From Verrucomicrobiota bacterium (GTDB lineage Bacteria > Verrucomicrobiota > Verrucomicrobiia > Limisphaerales > JACRJY01), in the NCBI GenBank assembly GCA_016235585.1, contig JACRJY010000136.1:1-64000 (forward strand): a stretch of DNA of 64,000 bases, given 5' to 3'. The notes beneath the pieces were generated by a model. It was not told the origin of the DNA and did no database searches. It worked only from the letters and a program-made list of their open reading frames with translations. The translations under genes and the position numbers were made by a program. Positions 1 through 13,426 of this stretch are shown here, piece after piece. Each line of letters begins with the position of its first letter. The stretch's first letter is position 1.

Positions 1-2
1 CG

Positions 3-1225
<1,223 letters not shown>

Positions 1226-1229
<4 letters not shown>

Positions 1230-2188
1230 ACGGCGAAGCCATGATCGAGGTGCAGAACCTCACGAAACACTACGCGGGCCGCGTGGCGGTGCAGAACCTC
1301 GCCTTCACCGTGCGGCGCGGCGAGATTGTCGGCTTCCTTGGCCGCAACGGTGCCGGCAAGAGCACCACGATGCGGATTCTTTCCTGCTTTCTTCCCGCCA
1401 CCTCTGGCGTGGCGCGCGTGGCGGGCTTCGACGTGTTCACGCAGTCCGACGAAGTGCGGCGGCGCATCGGCTACATGCCGGAGAACAACCCGCTGCCGCT
1501 CGACATGAGGGTGCGCGAGTATTTGAAATTCCGCGCGCGGCTCAAGGGCCTCGGCATCCGCGCCAGCCGTGACCGGGTGGATGCGGTCATCGAACAGTGC
1601 GAACTCACCGACGTGAGCCGCAAGATCATCGGGCATCTGTCGAAGGGCTACCGCCAGCGCGTCGGGCTGGCCGACGCGCTGGTGCATGAACCGGAGTTGA
1701 TCATCCTCGACGAGCCGACCATCGGCCTCGATCCGCACCAGAACCGCGTCGTGCGCCAGCTCATCAAGAATCTTGGTGAGAACCGCACGGTGTTCATCTC
1801 ATCGCACATCCTTTCCGAGGTGGAACTGACCTGCAACCGCATCATCATCATCAAGGACGGCGCGATTCAGGCCACCGGCACCATCGAGGAACTGCAGCGG
1901 AAAATGAGCGGCGGGCGGCAGGTGATTGCGGAAATCGCCGCGCCGCTGCCGGATTTGAAACTCGCCTGGGAGCAGATGGCCGAGATCGAGCACTTCGACG
2001 TTTCGCCCGGCGCGGGGAATTATTTCCGCTGCGCGCTCACGGCCCGCGCCGGCGTGGACGCGCGGGCGATGGTGTTTGATCTGGTGCGCGCGCGCGGCTG
2101 GAAGCTGCGCGAGCTGACCCGCAGCCGGCATTCGCTGGAGGATATTTTCGTCCACGTCACCAAGGGCGACCAGGAGGAGAACGCCTGA
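1226..2188 (+). CDS. ABC transporter ATP-binding protein, GldA-like
   Basis: This is the cytoplasmic ATPase subunit of an ABC-2 type exporter. Walker A is GRNGAGKST, the signature is LSKGYRQR and Walker B is LIILDEPT followed by a switch His in SSHIL. The 320-residue length and LSKGYRQR signature match the GldA/NatA-like group. The annotated start overlaps the protease stop (ATGA). An internal ATG five codons later (MIEVQNL) is an equally good start. Its stop shares one base with the permease ATG. The gene order ATPase-permease-GldG-like protein is the GldAFG arrangement. In Bacteroidota this is tied to gliding, but it is widespread in non-gliding bacteria, so no motility role is claimed. Confidence 0.93.
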
Positions 2189-2940
2189 TGCAAAAGTTTT
2201 TGACGCTTGTCCGCCGGGAGCTGGGAGGCTACTTCGTCTCGCTCACGGGCTACGTCATCATCGCCGGCGTGCAACTGCTCACGGGCATGAGCTTCGTGAT
2301 TCTGCTCAAGGCGCTCAACGGCCAGCCGTTCGACATGCCGGTGACGGAGAAGTTTTACGAGACGGGCTTCTTCTGGATCATCCTGCTGCTGGCCGTGCCG
2401 CTGATCACGATGCGGGTGTTCGCGCAGGAAAAATTCTCCGGCACCTACGAGACGCTGATGACCGCGCCGGTGGGCGAACTGGCCGTGGTGCTGGCGAAGT
2501 TCCTCGGCGCGCTGCTCTTCTTTGTCGCCGCGTGGCTGCCGCTGCTGGCGTATCCGTATGTGCTGCGGCGCTACTCGCTCGACCTAGGGCAGGTGGAAAG
2601 CGGCATCGTGGCGAGCGCGTTCCTCGGCGTCTTTCTCGTCGGCGGCCTGTTCGTGTCCATCGGCTGCTTCGCGTCGTCGCTCACGCGCAGCCAGATGATC
2701 GCGGCGATGAACGCCTTCGCGCTCTGCATGGGATTTTTCCTGTTGAGCTTCCTCTCCACGCTGCTCGCGCCGCAGCCGGGCTGGCAGACGAAACTCTTCG
2801 CGCACATCTCGATGATCGAGCACATGAGGGACTTCTCGCGCGGCATCGTGGACACGCGGCACGTCGTTTATTATGCCAGCCTGACAGTATTTTTTCTCTT
2901 CCTGACGCTGAAGTCCGTCGAGAGCCGGAGGTGGAAATAG
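2188..2940 (+). CDS. ABC-2 type transporter permease, GldF-like
   Basis: This is an integral inner-membrane permease of about 250 residues with six hydrophobic segments, beginning at about residue 17 (GYVIIAGVQLLTGMSFVILL). The motif MRVFAQEKFSGTYETLMTAPV after the second segment is characteristic of ABC-2 permeases of the NosY/GldF type. It starts on the last base of the ATPase stop codon and ends one base before the GldG-like gene, so the three genes form one translationally coupled unit. The substrate is unknown. Confidence 0.92.
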   Translation: MQKFLTLVRRELGGYFVSLTGYVIIAGVQLLTGMSFVILLKALNGQPFDMPVTEKFYETGFFWIILLLAVPLITMRVFAQEKFSGTYETLMTAPVGELAVVLAKFLGALLFFVAAWLPLLAYPYVLRRYSLDLGQVESGIVASAFLGVFLVGGLFVSIGCFASSLTRSQMIAAMNAFALCMGFFLLSFLSTLLAPQPGWQTKLFAHISMIEHMRDFSRGIVDTRHVVYYASLTVFFLFLTLKSVESRRWK

Positions 2941-2941
2941 C

Positions 2942-4420
2942 ATGGAACGCCCCGCGTCCAGTCCGCCGAGTTTTTCCCGTGGCCGCAAATGGGGCGCGCG
3001 GTTGAACGTGTTTCTTGCCGTGGTCGCCGTGCTGGCGATGGTCGTCATGGCCAACTATCTCGGCGCGCGCCGGGCGAAGCGCGTTTCGTGGGGCGCGGAC
3101 GCGGGGTTTCAGCTCTCGCCGCTCACGCATCAGGTGCTGCGCGGGCTGACGAATCAGGTGAAGGTCACGGTGTATTTTGATCCCGACGAGGTGCATTACG
3201 GCTCGGTGATGTCGCTGCTCAAGGAATACTCGCTCGCCAGCCCGAAGATCGTGCTGGACACGATCAACTACATCAGCGAGCCGGCCAAGGCCGAGCTGTT
3301 CAAGGCGCAGTATCGCCTCGCGCCGAACTTGAAGGACTTCATCCTCGTCGAGCACGACAAGCGCGCGCGGCTCATCCAGCAGTCCGAGCTTTCGGAATAC
3401 GATCTGGGCAAGCTCATGCGCGGCGAGGGCAAGGAAATCCAACGGAAGGCGTTCCTCGGCGAGCGGCTTGTCACTTCGGCCATCATCACCGTCACCGATC
3501 CGCGCCAGCAGAAGGCCTATTTCCTCTTTGCCCACGGCGAGCACAGCCCCGCCGAGCGCACGCAGGATACCGGCTACGGGCGCTTTGCCGAGGTGCTCCG
3601 CGACAACAACGTGGAGCTGGGCGGCCTCGCCCTGACCGGCACGAACGATGTGCCGGCGGATTGCAGCCTGCTTGTCATCGCGGGGCCGCAGACCGCGTTC
3701 GATCTCGCGGAGATTGAAAAGCTGGATCGTTACTTGCGGCAGGGTGGGCGGATGTTCCTGCTGATGCGCTATCAATCGCGCGCGGCCTTGAACCCGCTGC
3801 TCGCGCCGTGGGGTGTGGAACTGGGCGACAACGTGGTCGTGGACAAGATGCACTCCAAGAGCGACAGCTCCGTGGTCGTCGGCGCGTTTGGCAGTCATCC
3901 GGTGGTCAGGCCGTTGAGCCAGGCCGGGCTGGCCCTGCAAATGTTCGTGCCGCGTTCCGTCAGCGCGCGGAGCACCGGCGCCACCAGCGCGGACTCGCCG
4001 CAGGTCGCCGAACTCGTGACGACTTCCCCCGAAGGCGTGGCCGTGAGTGACCCGGTCAAAGGCCCACGTCCGTCGAACCGGCAGGGCGCGATTCCGCTGA
4101 TGGCCGCCGTCGAGAAGGGCAGCATCAAGGGGGTCAATCTGGGCCGTGGCTCCACGCGGCTGGTCGTCACGGGTGACTCTTTGATGCTGGACAACCAGTT
4201 TATTGACTTCGCCGCCAACCGCGACTTCGCCTGGCAGGCCGTAAATTGGCTGCTCGACCGCTCGGTGTTAATCGGCAACATTGGTCCTCGCCCCGTCCGG
4301 GTGAACACGTTCACGATGACCGACGGCCAGATGCGGACGGTGCGCTGGCTGCTGCTGGGCGCGGTGCCGGGCGCGGTGCTGGGGTTCGGACTGCTGGTCT
4401 GGTGGCGGCGGCAGCGGTAG
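2942..4420 (+). CDS. GldG-like ABC-associated membrane protein
   Basis: The protein has an N-terminal membrane anchor (about residues 22-42) and a large extracytoplasmic domain. A C-terminal membrane helix (LLLGAVPGAVLGFGLLVWW) is followed by a basic tail. The domain includes a GldG/ABC_transp_aux region (FDPDEVHYGSVMSLLKEY; VIAGPQTAFDLAEIEKLDRYL; GGRMFLLM), which resembles IFT52/GldG proteins thought to work with the ABC permease. It starts one base after the permease stop. The function is known only by association with the transporter. The family assignment is confident. Confidence 0.88.
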   Translation: MERPASSPPSFSRGRKWGARLNVFLAVVAVLAMVVMANYLGARRAKRVSWGADAGFQLSPLTHQVLRGLTNQVKVTVYFDPDEVHYGSVMSLLKEYSLASPKIVLDTINYISEPAKAELFKAQYRLAPNLKDFILVEHDKRARLIQQSELSEYDLGKLMRGEGKEIQRKAFLGERLVTSAIITVTDPRQQKAYFLFAHGEHSPAERTQDTGYGRFAEVLRDNNVELGGLALTGTNDVPADCSLLVIAGPQTAFDLAEIEKLDRYLRQGGRMFLLMRYQSRAALNPLLAPWGVELGDNVVVDKMHSKSDSSVVVGAFGSHPVVRPLSQAGLALQMFVPRSVSARSTGATSADSPQVAELVTTSPEGVAVSDPVKGPRPSNRQGAIPLMAAVEKGSIKGVNLGRGSTRLVVTGDSLMLDNQFIDFAANRDFAWQAVNWLLDRSVLIGNIGPRPVRVNTFTMTDGQMRTVRWLLLGAVPGAVLGFGLLVWWRRQR

Positions 4421-4442
4421 GAAAACGGTTGCGGGAAAAAAA

Positions 4443-4473
4443 GATGGCGAGCGGCATTGCACCGCCCGCCATC
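4443..4473 (-). terminator. Stem-loop with T-run on the minus strand
   Basis: A 12-bp imperfect stem (GATGGCGAGCGG paired with CCGCCCGCCATC, loop CATTGCA) sits between the GldG-like gene and the MBL gene. The run of seven or so A residues is on the 5' side, so as an intrinsic terminator it works for leftward transcription, antisense to the flanking genes. It could instead be a processing or REP-like hairpin. Confidence 0.4.
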
Positions 4474-4572
4474 CAACCCAAACAACCAAACTGACTGTGC
4501 GAAAGTATTGACGGCACGGGTTAAAAAACGGTTCAAAGAAATTTCAAACTATTTGTCCGCAAGGATGATTTT

Positions 4573-5949
4573 ATGCGCATCACCAACCTGAATCCCGACT
4601 CCGCCATTGGTGCCAGCTCCTGGCTCGCCGAACTCGACGGCCACCGCCTGCTGCTCGATGCCGGCGTCCACCCCAAGCGCGAGGGCCTCGATTCGCTGCC
4701 GCTCTTCGGCAAGATCAAGCACGAGGAGGTGGACGCCATCGCCATTTCGCACTGCCACCACGACCACATCGGCGCGCTGCCGGTGGCGATGCGCCAGTTC
4801 CCCAAGGCGCACGTGCTGATGACCGGCTTGAGCTACCTGATCGCCGAGCGCGTGCTGCACAATTCCGTCAACGTCATGACCAAGCAGCGCGCCGAGCTGG
4901 GCATCAAGGAATACCCGCTCTTCACCCACGACGAGGTGGACGACATCGAGCCGCGCTTCCAGGGCTTCAACTACAACCGCGAGGTGGAGTGGGCCGCGTT
5001 TCACAAAACCCGCGCCGGGGCGGTCTCGCCCACGCTGGAATTCTATGACGCCGGCCATACGCTCGGCTCTGCGGGCGTCATGGTGCGCGGCGGCAAAGAA
5101 ACGCTCTTCTTCACCGGCGACGTGTCGTTCCGTGACCAGACAATTTTGAAAGGCGCGCGGTTCGAGGACGTGAAGGCCGACGTGCTCATCCTGGAAACCA
5201 CGCGCGGCAACCACGCCACGCCGCCCGGCCTCACACGCGACTCGGAAGTGGAGCGGCTGGCCGTCGCCATTGACGCCGCGCTCAAGCGCAAAGGCTCCGT
5301 GCTCATCCCCGCCTTCGCGCTGGGGCGCACGCAGGAGATTCTGGCGGTGCTCGCCCTGCTCACGCGCGCCGGGCGGCTCAAGCACCAGCCCATCTACATT
5401 GGCGGACTGGGCCGGGTGTTCACGGAGATTTACGACATCGAGGCCCACCGCACGCACCGGCAGCACAGCGGCCTCCAGCTCCGCGAGGCTCTCAACATCA
5501 TCGTGCTCGAAAAGGGCCAGGCCCAAAAAATGAAGCTCACCGGCGGACGCATCTTCGTCGTCACCGCCGGGATGATGAGCGAGAACACCGCCGCGCACGA
5601 CCTCGCCGCGCGGATGATTGGCGACGAGCGGCACTCCATTTTCTTCGTCGGTTACGCCGATCCCGACACACCGGGCGGGCGGTTGAAGAAGTCGAAGCCC
5701 GGCGAAACCTTCATCTTCAGCCCCAGCATCGGCGAGGTCACGCACCGCTGCGACGTGCAGGAATTTGACCTCACGGCACACGCGCACCGCGGAGAGCTGC
5801 TCGACTTTGTCGGTGAAGTTTCGCCCCGCGCCGTCGTGCTTGGCCATGGTGATGACCTGGCGCGCGCGTGGTTTGCCGAGCAAATCCGCACCCGCCATCC
5901 ACGCATGAAAATCATCCAGCCGCAGCCCGGCGAGACGGTCGAAGCCTGA
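4573..5949 (+). CDS. MBL-fold beta-CASP metallo-hydrolase, probable RNA-processing nuclease
   Basis: The HxHxDH zinc site is at residues 60-65 (SHCHHDHIGALP). Later metal ligands lie in DAGHTLGSA and FTGDVSF, and C-terminal beta-CASP motifs are in GGRIFVVTAGMM and GHGDDLARAW. The 458-residue length and this architecture match the CPSF73-like/YSH1 RNA exonuclease group rather than beta-lactamases. An AAGGA Shine-Dalgarno at 4561-4565, 7 bases upstream, supports this ATG. The gene stands alone between two intergenic spaces. Expected role: cytoplasmic RNA maturation or decay. Confidence 0.88.
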   Translation: MRITNLNPDSAIGASSWLAELDGHRLLLDAGVHPKREGLDSLPLFGKIKHEEVDAIAISHCHHDHIGALPVAMRQFPKAHVLMTGLSYLIAERVLHNSVNVMTKQRAELGIKEYPLFTHDEVDDIEPRFQGFNYNREVEWAAFHKTRAGAVSPTLEFYDAGHTLGSAGVMVRGGKETLFFTGDVSFRDQTILKGARFEDVKADVLILETTRGNHATPPGLTRDSEVERLAVAIDAALKRKGSVLIPAFALGRTQEILAVLALLTRAGRLKHQPIYIGGLGRVFTEIYDIEAHRTHRQHSGLQLREALNIIVLEKGQAQKMKLTGGRIFVVTAGMMSENTAAHDLAARMIGDERHSIFFVGYADPDTPGGRLKKSKPGETFIFSPSIGEVTHRCDVQEFDLTAHAHRGELLDFVGEVSPRAVVLGHGDDLARAWFAEQIRTRHPRMKIIQPQPGETVEA

Positions 5950-6043
5950 CGGTTTGCTTTCGCGTCATCCCGTCGCAAGTGTGACGGCGGGCTGGCACAA
6001 GGGCTGGCTTCCGTAGTGGGGTTTGGTGGAATTTTGACGGCTT

Positions 6044-6117
6044 GAGATCTCTTCAAAACGTAGCGGGACAGGCAAGATGCCTGTCCCACTGCCTTGCGGC
6101 ACGTTTGCAGAGGTCTC
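6044..6117. repeat. Small palindromic element with GAGACCTCTGCAAAA-type ends, copy 1
   Basis: The 220-base space between the MBL gene and clpB contains inverted ends. The left end is GAGATCTCTTCAAAACG and the right end is the complement of GAGACCTCTGCAAACG. They flank a perfect 10-bp hairpin, GGGACAGGCA / TGCCTGTCCC (6065-6087). The same terminal motif bounds a second element at 60180-60310 with a different internal hairpin. This suggests a non-autonomous mobile or REP-like family. It lies directly upstream of clpB but shows no resemblance to a heat-shock operator such as CIRCE. Confidence 0.6.
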
Positions 6118-6169
6118 GGCCTGTCTGTCTGGTAATGGCTGGCATTCCGGCTGCGCTTTATGAGCCACG

Positions 6170-8776
<2,607 letters not shown>

Positions 8777-8834
8777 GCCACCGGCAGTATTTGACTGGAA
8801 GCCGAAGCCCCGGCGGCAGCGGTGGCGCGGCGGA

Positions 8835-9473
8835 CTATTTCCTGTCCTCTTTCTTGCCGTTGGGCGCGGCGGGCTTGGGGTCAGTGGCCTTCGGAAAGGT
8901 CGGCTCGGTGGAGTTGAGCTGCTTGAGGACGTCGTCGGTGAGGTCGGCCAGGCCGGCGGTGTAGAGCAGGGCGGGGGTGCCGTTGCCGGTTTCGGCGGAG
9001 GAATCAAACACCATCTGGAAGCCGCCGGCCTTGGACTTGGCGTTGATGGCGTCGCGCAGCTCGGCGATGATCTTGTCGCGCATCCGGCGCTGCTCCTCGG
9101 CGAGCTGGGCGCGGGCCGAGCGGTCAAACTGGCCGAGGGTGGTCTCAAGTTCCTTCAAGTCGAGGAGCTTTTTTTCGGCGGCGTCCTTGCGTTTCTTGCG
9201 CTCGTCGCTGGAGACGGCCTGGTCGCCGGAAGTTTCCAGCAGCTTGTTATATTCGTCCTGAAGCTTGCGCGCGTCCTCGATCATGTCCTTGCGCTTCTTG
9301 TCGAGTTCGCCGCCGCGCTCCTTGAGGGCGGCGTCGGCCTGCTTGGTCTTCCAGTAGTTGTCGAAGAGTTTCTTGAGGTCCACGGTGGCCGTCTGTGCCT
9401 GGGCGGCGTTCAGGCCGGCCACGAGGGCGAGCGACAGGGCGGAGAAAAGAAGGAGGCGTTTCAGTGAATTCAT
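8835..9473 (-). CDS. OmpH/Skp family periplasmic chaperone
   Basis: The signal peptide is clear (RLLLFSALSLALVAGLNAAQA). It is followed by a predicted long, charged alpha-helical hairpin (about 40-150) rich in Lys, Glu and Asp, which is the Skp tentacle structure. Skp holds unfolded outer-membrane proteins in the periplasm and hands them to BamA. The gene begins 9 bases after bamA ends, the common bamA-skp order. The 212-residue length is somewhat over the E. coli 161. The C-terminal tail is Pro/Lys rich and likely disordered. Confidence 0.85.
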   Translation of the reverse strand: MNSLKRLLLFSALSLALVAGLNAAQAQTATVDLKKLFDNYWKTKQADAALKERGGELDKKRKDMIEDARKLQDEYNKLLETSGDQAVSSDERKKRKDAAEKKLLDLKELETTLGQFDRSARAQLAEEQRRMRDKIIAELRDAINAKSKAGGFQMVFDSSAETGNGTPALLYTAGLADLTDDVLKQLNSTEPTFPKATDPKPAAPNGKKEDRK

Positions 9474-9482
9474 TTGGAAAAA

Positions 9483-11813
9483 TCAATAGTCGCGGGTGAA
9501 GCCGACGCTGAAGTTGAACTTGCCGCCGCCGCCGTTGTATTTGTCCGCATGCAGCGGGATGCCGTAGTCCAGGCGCAGCGGGCCGAGTTGGGGGATGTTC
9601 AGGCGGAAGCCGAGGCCGACGTTGTCGTTATACATGACCTCGCCGGCGGCGCGGTTCGGGTTGAAGCTGAACGAGTCGCTGTAGGCGTTGCCCACGTCGT
9701 AGAAGAGCGCAAAGCGCAGGCGGTCAATGATGGGCAGGCTGTATTCAAGCGAGCCGCTCCAGTAGGTCTCGCCGCCGCTCGGCTCGCCCAGGGAGTCGCG
9801 CGGGCCGACCTGCGCGTAGCGGAAGCCGCGCAGGGTGTTGGGGCCGCCGAGGAAGAAGCGGTTGAAGAAGGGGACGCGCGTGCTGTTCGCGTAGCTTTCG
9901 ATGACGCCGGCGCGGGCGCTGGCTTCGAGGACGTGGCCTTCCCAGAAACCCTTGAAATACCAGGCGGAGCGCAGTTCCAGCTTGTAGTAGTCCGCGTCCG
10001 CGCCCAGCGGGCCGCCCGCCAGTTCGGTGATCAGCTCGGTGCGCTGGCCCTTGTTGGGCAACTGGCCGCCGCCGCGCGTGTCGTAGGCGAGCGTGGCGCC
10101 GACTTTGGAGACGAGCGTGTGGCCCGCTTCGGCGATGAGCTCGGGCGAGGCGGTTGGATCCACGCCGGTAATCCCAACGTTTTCAATGGTGTAGCTCACC
10201 TTGCCGATGAGGAAATCGCTGCCCAGCGCGCGGGTGAGGCTCAAGCTGATGCCCGTCTGCTCTTCGTCGTAAAGGGCGCTCTGATAGCTCTGCTTGCGAT
10301 GATAAATGTCCGTGCCGAAGGCGAGCTTGCGCTCGAGGAACCACGGCTCGACGAAGGAGAGGATGTAGTCCTGCGACACCGTGCCGACGGAGGCGCGGAG
10401 GCGGAACTTCTGGCCGCCGCCGGTGAAGTGCGGCGGCTTGATGAGGTCGAAGTTGCCCTGCGACACCTCGACGAAGCCCACGATGTTGTCCACCGTGCTG
10501 AAGCCCGCGCCGAGCTGGAGGTTGCCGGTGTTCTTCTCCTCGACGGCGACGACGAGGTTTTTGCGATTGGGCACGTCGGTGTCCTCCGGCTGGGCCTCGA
10601 CCTTGCTGAAGAACTGCGTGCCTTCGAGGCGCTCCTTGCTGCGCCGGACGCGCACCATGTCGAAGACTTCGCCGGGCGAGACGGCCAGTTCGCGGCGGAT
10701 GACCTTGTCCTTGGTCTTGACGTTGCCCTTGATGTCCACCTTCTCGATGAAGACCTGGTCCTTCTCGTCCACCTGGTAGGTGAGGTCAATGTTGCCGGTC
10801 GCGGTGTTGGCGCTGCGGACGGGCGCGACGCGCGAGTCAATGTAGCCGCGCGCGCCGTAGTAGTCGCGGATGTGCTCCTCGTCCTTGTTCAGGCCCTTGG
10901 GGGTGAAGAGCGCGTTGGCCCCCATCTTGAGGCCCTTGGTGATGTCCTCGGTGGGGAAGAGCTTGTTGCCCTTGAGGGCGACGCTGCCGACCTTGTATTG
11001 TCGGCCCTCGCTGATCTGCAGGCGGATGACGATGTATTTCGGGCTGGTCTGCTCGATCTTCACGTCCTTGATCTCGAAGTCAATGTAGCCCTCGTTGCGG
11101 TAAAACTCGGCCAGCCGCTCCTTGTCGTCCTCGAACTGCTCGTCCTTGAGCACGTCGCTGCGGGTGAGCCAGGAGAACATCCAGTGGCGGCGGGTCTTGA
11201 TAACCTTGGCGAGCCGCTTCTGCGAAAAGGCCGTCGCGCCGTCGAACACGACCTCGGAAACTTTGACCTTGGGCGCCTCGGTGATCTCATAGGTCACCTT
11301 GCCGGTGCCGGCGGTGTCGTTCGGCTCGACGCTGTATTTGACCTCGGTCTTCTGGTAGCCGGACTTCTGGTAGTGCTTGAGGATGGCCTGCGTGTCGGTG
11401 AACAGCTTGCGCTCGTCGAGCGGGTCGCCGATTTTCGAGGCGACGTCCTTCCGCAGCTTGGAGACGCTCATCTGCTTGTTGCCCTCGAAGCGGATGTCCG
11501 TGATGCGAAGCTTGCCCTGGACGATGTAGACGAGGTTCACGCCGCCGGAGATCGGCTCCTCGGCCACGCGGATGTTGTAAAAATAACCCGTGCCGTAAAG
11601 GTTCCGCACGTCGTCGTCCACGGTGGTGCGGGTGTAGGCGTCGCCCTCCTTGACGCGGATGTTCGAGCGGATCAACTCGTCGCTCGCGGCGGGCGGGCCG
11701 ACGTGGCGGATCTCGACCTTTTGGATCTTGGGAAGGTTCTGCGCCGTGGCCTGGGGAAGCCAGAAGGCCAGCAGCGCAATCAGGATGCAGTAACGGCGGA
11801 GCAATGATTTCAT
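9483..11813 (-). CDS. bamA: Outer membrane protein assembly factor BamA
   Basis: This is the central beta-barrel of the BAM complex, which inserts outer-membrane proteins. It has a signal peptide (LIALLAFWLPQATAQ), then five tandem POTRA domains (about 30-430), then a 16-strand Omp85 barrel (about 460-776). Barrel hallmarks include RFFLGGPNTLRGF (the conserved VRGF/LRGF loop) and the C-terminal strand ending in GFTRDY. The length of 776 is close to the usual 750-810. It is read from dnaB towards skp with only 6 bases after the dnaB stop, an unusual partner that suggests read-through. Confidence 0.96.
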   Translation of the reverse strand: MKSLLRRYCILIALLAFWLPQATAQNLPKIQKVEIRHVGPPAASDELIRSNIRVKEGDAYTRTTVDDDVRNLYGTGYFYNIRVAEEPISGGVNLVYIVQGKLRITDIRFEGNKQMSVSKLRKDVASKIGDPLDERKLFTDTQAILKHYQKSGYQKTEVKYSVEPNDTAGTGKVTYEITEAPKVKVSEVVFDGATAFSQKRLAKVIKTRRHWMFSWLTRSDVLKDEQFEDDKERLAEFYRNEGYIDFEIKDVKIEQTSPKYIVIRLQISEGRQYKVGSVALKGNKLFPTEDITKGLKMGANALFTPKGLNKDEEHIRDYYGARGYIDSRVAPVRSANTATGNIDLTYQVDEKDQVFIEKVDIKGNVKTKDKVIRRELAVSPGEVFDMVRVRRSKERLEGTQFFSKVEAQPEDTDVPNRKNLVVAVEEKNTGNLQLGAGFSTVDNIVGFVEVSQGNFDLIKPPHFTGGGQKFRLRASVGTVSQDYILSFVEPWFLERKLAFGTDIYHRKQSYQSALYDEEQTGISLSLTRALGSDFLIGKVSYTIENVGITGVDPTASPELIAEAGHTLVSKVGATLAYDTRGGGQLPNKGQRTELITELAGGPLGADADYYKLELRSAWYFKGFWEGHVLEASARAGVIESYANSTRVPFFNRFFLGGPNTLRGFRYAQVGPRDSLGEPSGGETYWSGSLEYSLPIIDRLRFALFYDVGNAYSDSFSFNPNRAAGEVMYNDNVGLGFRLNIPQLGPLRLDYGIPLHADKYNGGGGKFNFSVGFTRDY

Positions 11814-11819
11814 GTCGTT

Positions 11820-13280
11820 CTAGTCCACGGGCACATCTTCGCCGCTGACTTTGGCCGCGCTCTCGAAGCGCGTAAAGCCTTTTAAGAACGTGAGGTTCAC
11901 GTCGCCGGTCGGGCCGTTGCGCTGCTTGGCGATGAGCAGGTTCACCGGCAGGGCGTCGTGATCGTCCACCGGCCCGCCTTCTTCCTCTTCATTGCTCTTG
12001 GGCTTGTAAAGCAGGGCGACCAGGTCGGCGTCCTGCTCGATGGAGCCGGACTCGCGCAGGTCGGAGAGCATGGGGGTGGCTTTGGGCCGCTTTTCGACAT
12101 CGCGGTTCAGCTGGGCCAGGACGATGACCGGCACATTGAGTTCCTTTGCCAGCGCCTTCACGCCGCTGGAGATGTCGGCGATCTCCTGCTGGCGATTTTC
12201 GGCGCGGCGGTTGGTCGTGTGCAGAAGCTGGAGATAATCAATCACGAACAGCTTCACCCCGTGCTGGGCGTGCATCCGGCGGGCCTTGGCGCGCAGTTGC
12301 AGGATGGAAAGCCCGCTGGTGTCGTCAATGAACAGCGGGGCCTTCGAGAGCCGGCCCGCCGCCGCCGTGAGCTTGGGGAAGTCCCGCTCGGCGAGGAACC
12401 CCTCGCGCACGTTGCGGAGGTTCACCCGCGCGCGCGAGCAGATCATGCGGAGCACCAGCGAATCGGCGGACATTTCCAGGCTGAACACCCCCACGGGCTG
12501 GCCGGTCTCCACCGCCACATGCTCGGCGATGTTCATCGCCAGCGAGGTTTTGCCCATTGAGGGCCGTGCCGCGATGACGATCATTTCGCCGCCGTGCAGC
12601 CCGGTGGTCATCTTGTCGAAGTCCGGGAAGCCCGTGGACAGGCCGGAGAGCATGCCCTGACGGGTGTGCATGTCCTCAATTTGCCCGATGGCCTTGTGGA
12701 CGAGTTCCTTGATGGTGGGCGCGCCCTTGTCCTCCTGATCCTCGCAGATGCGGAGGATGTCGCGCTCGACCTCGTCCAGCAGCGCCTCGACTTCGCCCTC
12801 GTTCTCATGGACGCGCCCGATGACCTCCGTGCAGGTGCGGATCATCCGCCGCAGGACGTGCTTCTCGCGGACGATTTCCAAATAATACTCCAGGTTCGCC
12901 GCGCTCGGCACCATGTCCGGCAGCGCGGCGAGATACTCGAAGCCGCCGACGCCGTCGAGCATCCCGCGATCCTTCAGCCGCTGGCGGACGGTGATCAGAT
13001 CAATCGCACTTTTCTGGTCGAACATCTCGACGAGCAGATCGTAAATCGTCTGGTGCCGCAGGTCGTAAAAAACTTCGGCTCCGCGCTTGAATTTCTCGAT
13101 GCACGTCGGCAGCGCGTCGTTGGGCGCGAGCAGCGCGCAGCCCAGCACGCCCTGCTCGGCCTCGGTGCTGTGCGGCGGCAGGCGGTCAATCTTCGCGGGA
13201 TCGGCGGCGGCCTTGGTGCGGCGCGGCTTGCGGAGATCCACGGTGGCGGTGCTGGTTTCCGTCGGGCTGGGTTCGATCAT
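11820..13280 (-). CDS. dnaB: Replicative DNA helicase DnaB
   Basis: This is the hexameric 5'-3' replicative helicase. The N-terminal DnaB domain (about 38-140, PHSTEAEQGVLGCALL) is followed by a RecA-like core. Walker A is ARPSMGKTSLAMN, Walker B is LFVIDYLQLL, and the DnaB-specific segments VPVIVLAQLNRDVEKR and SDLRESGSIEQDAD are present. At 486 residues it is standard length with no intein. The first 30 residues are low-complexity and basic. It diverges from the RodZ-like gene across a 146-base spacer that must contain both promoters. Confidence 0.97.
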   Translation of the reverse strand: MIEPSPTETSTATVDLRKPRRTKAAADPAKIDRLPPHSTEAEQGVLGCALLAPNDALPTCIEKFKRGAEVFYDLRHQTIYDLLVEMFDQKSAIDLITVRQRLKDRGMLDGVGGFEYLAALPDMVPSAANLEYYLEIVREKHVLRRMIRTCTEVIGRVHENEGEVEALLDEVERDILRICEDQEDKGAPTIKELVHKAIGQIEDMHTRQGMLSGLSTGFPDFDKMTTGLHGGEMIVIAARPSMGKTSLAMNIAEHVAVETGQPVGVFSLEMSADSLVLRMICSRARVNLRNVREGFLAERDFPKLTAAAGRLSKAPLFIDDTSGLSILQLRAKARRMHAQHGVKLFVIDYLQLLHTTNRRAENRQQEIADISSGVKALAKELNVPVIVLAQLNRDVEKRPKATPMLSDLRESGSIEQDADLVALLYKPKSNEEEEGGPVDDHDALPVNLLIAKQRNGPTGDVNLTFLKGFTRFESAAKVSGEDVPVD

Positions 13281-13426
13281 CGGGGCGGAGTCTCGGTAAA
13301 AATCCGGCGGGCTGCATTGGGAACTTATTTTTGTTCTTCGCCGCTATTCACAAGTTATTCGGAAAGGCCTGTCAGTAAGACTTCGTTGCAATGTGGGTTG
13401 CAAACCGGCTACCCATTGCGCCCGTC

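Noticed and set aside
4508-4536. Sigma-70 promoter for the MBL gene starting at TTGACG
   Set aside because: The hexamer 17 bases downstream (GTTCAA) matches the -10 consensus poorly.
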